Shown here: piece by piece, positions 5,242 through 7,165 of the stretch | Position numbering within the stretch: position 1 is the stretch's first letter | Layout of the letters: every line of letters begins with the position of its first letter | Source: Bacteroidetes bacterium QH_1_64_81 | GTDB taxonomy: Bacteria > Bacteroidota > Rhodothermia > Rhodothermales > Salinibacteraceae | Direction of reading: 5' to 3' | Length of the DNA stretch: 7,165 bases | NCBI GenBank assembly: GCA_003022655.1 | Contig: PXSX01000317.1 | Span: forward strand, 1 to 7,165 | Position numbers and translations under genes: made by a program | Notes under the pieces: model-generated | What the model was told of the DNA's origin: nothing | The model's database searches: none | What the model saw: only the letters and a program-made list of their open reading frames with translations

Positions 5242-7060
5242 CGGAACGGACCCAGAGCCGAAGGACGAAGGACGGGCCATGCTGCAGCTCGTCCACGACA
5301 TTGCTCCGGGGGCCCGCCTCGGGTTTCACACCGCGTTCGGCGGGCTCGGCATCTTTGCCCAAGGCATCCGAGACCTCGCGGACGGGGGCTGCACCGTGAT
5401 CGTGGATGACGTTCGCTACAACTCAGAGCCCTTCTACCAGGACGGTCCGGTCACCAACACCGTCGACGACGTGGTGAACAGCAAAAGAGTCACGTTCTTC
5501 TCCTCCGCCGGCAACGAGGGAGAAAACTCCTACGAGGCGCCGTTCCGGTCCTCCAGCGAGTCGAGCGTCATCAACAGTGGGTGGATCCCGCACGATTTTG
5601 ACGCGTCGCCGGGGACCGACACGCGGCAGGCCATCACCATTCGGTCGGGAGGCACCTTTCAGATCTTTTCCTTTCAATGGACGGATCCCTCCGCACAGGT
5701 TCAGGGATCCTCGGGCCCGGATACAGACATCGATATTGCGCTCGTCGATCAGAATGACAACATCGTCGTAGAGTCCACCCGGAGCAACGACGTGGTACCT
5801 GTCGAGTCGATGGAGTATACAAACGACGGGGACAGCGAGGCCACGCTTGATCTCGTGGTGGAGAAGGCCCCCGCCGATCCCGAGCCCGACTCGATCAAGT
5901 ATGTCTACACCATCAGCAACGATGTCGGCGGGGAGAGCGACGCAGTTGTCGAAGAGTACGACACGGGCGGCGCCACCCTCTACGGGCATTCGATGGCGGA
6001 GGGGGCCATGGCGGTGGCCGCAGCCCCGTATTTTAACACCGCCCGGTACAATTCGGGGATTGACTCGTCGGCGATCCTCGAATATTTCTCGTCGAAAGGA
6101 GGGCTCCAGATCCACTTCGACCAAAACGGGGACGAGCTTCCCGCCTATGAGACCCGAGAAAAGCCGGACGTGACAGGGACAGACTTCGTGGACAACACCT
6201 TCTTCGGGACCGACATTGACATCCAGGACCCGGATTCCTTCCCCAATTTCGCAGGCACCTCGGCGGCGGCGCCCAATGTTGCGGCCGTTGCGGCCCTAAT
6301 TCAGCAGGCGCGACAGGACTTGAGTCCCACGGCGGTGTACGACCGGCTCCAATCCACCGCGGTGGACATCCGCTTCCGGCAGCAGCTGGACAATGGATCG
6401 ATCTCCAACGACCTCGATCCCATTGGGGATGGCGTGGATCCGTGGAGCGGGCATGGATTTGTTCGGGCCGACCGAGCCGTGCCGTCCCCCACGGGGGTCC
6501 AAATCACAGACGCGAGTGTGGGGGCGTCTTCCACTGGCAGCCGCACCCTGGAGGTCACCTGGAGAAAGGCGGGCACAGAGGAAGTCGATGAGTTTCTCTT
6601 AGAGCACCGGTTCTTCGACGGGGCCTTTGTGGAGGAGGCGCGGATTGATGCCGGGTCGACAACGGAGTTCGCGCGCATCATCGAGGACCTGCCGGTGGGA
6701 CGGCATACGTTTCGAATCTCGGCGATCCGGAACGACAGCACGCTCGCAACGACTACCACGAGTGGAGTCTTGAGAACGGAAGAAGTGGACGTGTTCGCCT
6801 ACCCGAATCCGTTCCGTGATCAGGTCAACCTGTCGGTCACGTTTCCTAAAGCGCGGAATGGCAGACGGAACGTCCGGGTTGATGTCTTCGACCTCCTCGG
6901 CCGCCGCGTGGCGACCCCCATTCTAAGCCAGGAGATTGGGGATTCGGAGTCGATTGATCTCGGGGGTCGATTGCCCGAGTCCCTCGGAAGCGGCGTCTAC
7001 TTCTTCCGCGTCTGGAACGAGAACATGACCGCCACCACAAGGGCCGTTCGAGTGCGCTAA
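5090..7060 (+). CDS. S8/sedolisin-like serine peptidase, 5'-truncated open frame with FN3 and T9SS sorting domains
   Basis: This 656-residue frame has only a weak GTG start and no signal peptide; the first ~9 residues are probably out-of-frame translation. Family sequence starts at GNQSNS (11-16). The core shows DEGRAMLQLVHDIAPGA (59-75), where Glu60-Gly61 stands in the place of subtilisin's His-Gly. It continues with IVDDVRY (104-110), SAGN (139-142, oxyanion Asn142) and GTSAAAPNVAAVAALI (389-404, nucleophile Ser391). A beta-sandwich insert of about 150-290, resembling a pre-peptidase C-terminal domain, separates SAGN from the Ser block. An FN3-like domain (about 467-562) and a T9SS sorting domain (567-656: YPNPFRD, VFDLLGRRV, GSGVYFFRV) complete the chain, ending properly at TAA 7060. 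It would act outside the cell on proteins. The catalytic-Asp strand is absent, so activity is doubtful. Its first 152 bases overlap the end of the preceding frame, so coupled translation is conceivable but would give an unexported product. Confidence 0.8.
   Translation: MQSLKQTRPIGNQSNSASTSASEDVQSGDLPGAGNPEGRTTPVDILRDDYDGTDPEPKDEGRAMLQLVHDIAPGARLGFHTAFGGLGIFAQGIRDLADGGCTVIVDDVRYNSEPFYQDGPVTNTVDDVVNSKRVTFFSSAGNEGENSYEAPFRSSSESSVINSGWIPHDFDASPGTDTRQAITIRSGGTFQIFSFQWTDPSAQVQGSSGPDTDIDIALVDQNDNIVVESTRSNDVVPVESMEYTNDGDSEATLDLVVEKAPADPEPDSIKYVYTISNDVGGESDAVVEEYDTGGATLYGHSMAEGAMAVAAAPYFNTARYNSGIDSSAILEYFSSKGGLQIHFDQNGDELPAYETREKPDVTGTDFVDNTFFGTDIDIQDPDSFPNFAGTSAAAPNVAAVAALIQQARQDLSPTAVYDRLQSTAVDIRFRQQLDNGSISNDLDPIGDGVDPWSGHGFVRADRAVPSPTGVQITDASVGASSTGSRTLEVTWRKAGTEEVDEFLLEHRFFDGAFVEEARIDAGSTTEFARIIEDLPVGRHTFRISAIRNDSTLATTTTSGVLRTEEVDVFAYPNPFRDQVNLSVTFPKARNGRRNVRVDVFDLLGRRVATPILSQEIGDSESIDLGGRLPESLGSGVYFFRVWNENMTATTRAVRVR
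5107..5125 (+). other. Frame-change point in the serine peptidase (probable deletion scar)
   Basis: Family-like protein sequence is readable in frame 1 up to D-S-A-H (5107-5118) and in frame 2 from I-G-N-Q (5117 onward). No known slippery heptamer or strong downstream structure is apparent. Shifting frame alone does not restore the missing catalytic-Asp strand, which argues for deletion over programmed recoding. A direct repeat ACTCGGC occurs at 5108-5114 and 5133-5139. Confidence 0.65.
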
Positions 7061-7165
7061 GAGGCGTCCTCCACCGCGTCGCCGGCCGCGTCCTCGTCCA
7101 TTTCGCCATTTTGGGTGGCGGCCTCCTCCTCAGCGTCTGCGGCCTCCTCCGTCCCCGGTTCGTCG
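7057..7165 (-). CDS. 3' end of an unidentified gene with a highly acidic C-terminal tail (partial)
   Basis: Read on the minus strand, the last 35 codons before a TAG at 7059-7057 are open to the window edge. They encode an Ala/Glu/Asp-rich tail ending DEDAAGDAVEDAS. Fifteen of 35 residues are acidic and none is Lys or Arg. This composition is what a cytoplasmic halophile protein tail would look like, and it contrasts with the Arg-rich products of the other frames here. Its stop (TAG) overlaps the TAA of the convergent serine peptidase frame within CTAA at 7057-7060. The protein family cannot be recognised from the tail alone. Confidence 0.7.
   Translation of the reverse strand, partial: DEPGTEEAADAEEEAATQNGEMDEDAAGDAVEDAS

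Larger units (their letters stand above)
4549..7060 (+). pseudogene. Inferred remains of a whole S8/sedolisin-like serine peptidase gene, lacking its start and catalytic-Asp strand and frameshifted
   Basis: Reading frame 1 to about 5118 and frame 2 after about 5117 gives one continuous peptidase: signal-peptide-like ALLLLGGKTEALGQ, a propeptide with EFVTVDAIAAEDPGRLLREL and GRLPISSIKQAAALSSLRG, then VGSAESEADSAH, a gap, GNQSNSAS..DVQSGDLPG, and the catalytic core through to a T9SS sorting domain. From the family pattern as I know it, about 20-25 residues ending in 'GV(L/I)SDS' should lie between 'EAD' and 'GNQ'. They carry the catalytic Asp and are missing in all three frames. The shift equals loss of 3n+2 bases. 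At the 5' end the gene has no methionine start of its own; GTG at 4549 is the only nearby in-frame candidate and lies inside the preceding sorting domain. The extent and the deletion reading are inference. Confidence 0.6.

Noticed and set aside
5423..6124. 233-codon minus-strand open frame opposite the serine peptidase core
   Set aside because: It is antisense to clear S8 core and insert-domain sequence; its Val/Asp/Gly-rich composition follows from the complement of GC-rich codons.
6846..7109. 87-codon minus-strand open frame at the right end
   Set aside because: It is strongly basic (Arg/Trp-rich) and in a different frame from the acidic tail that fits the rest of the window.

Overview
The window looks like chromosomal DNA from a halophilic Bacteroidota/Rhodothermota bacterium of the Salinibacter type. 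The DNA is GC-rich and the convincing proteins are rich in Asp/Glu. Start codons lack Shine-Dalgarno sequences. Two extracellular peptidases carry 'YPNP...' C-terminal sorting domains of the type IX secretion system (T9SS). The assignment rests on these traits and not on a database match.

Layout. (1) Minus strand, 33-1457: a complete phosphoglucomutase/phosphomannomutase (alpha-D-phosphohexomutase superfamily), with all four active-site loops visible. (2) 1458-1852: a 395-base divergent intergenic region with no gene and no convincing promoter. (3) Plus strand, 1853-2527: a small exported outer-membrane beta-barrel protein. (4) Plus strand, 2626-5241: one long open frame. Its first ~645 residues are a complete secreted zinc metallopeptidase (signal peptide, HEIGH catalytic domain, two FN3-like domains, T9SS sorting domain). 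It then runs without a stop into what looks like the signal-peptide core and propeptide of a second, subtilisin/sedolisin-like serine peptidase. (5) Plus strand, 5090-7060, in another frame: the rest of that serine peptidase (SAGN and GTSAAAP motifs, FN3-like domain, T9SS sorting domain). (6) Minus strand, from 7059 leftward-reading in from the right edge: the last 35 codons of a gene with a very acidic tail. Its stop codon overlaps the stop of the serine peptidase.

The main observation is that the serine peptidase gene appears broken in two places. Around 4550-4600 its start has merged with the sorting domain of the metallopeptidase gene. Around 5107-5125 the frame changes exactly where the family carries the strand with its catalytic Asp, and that strand is absent. 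The simplest reading is two small deletions in a former tandem pair of secreted peptidases, leaving a fused, frameshifted, probably inactive serine peptidase and a metallopeptidase whose secretion signal is no longer at its C-terminus. An assembly error is the main alternative. I found no RNA genes, CRISPR arrays, insertion sequences or other mobile elements.
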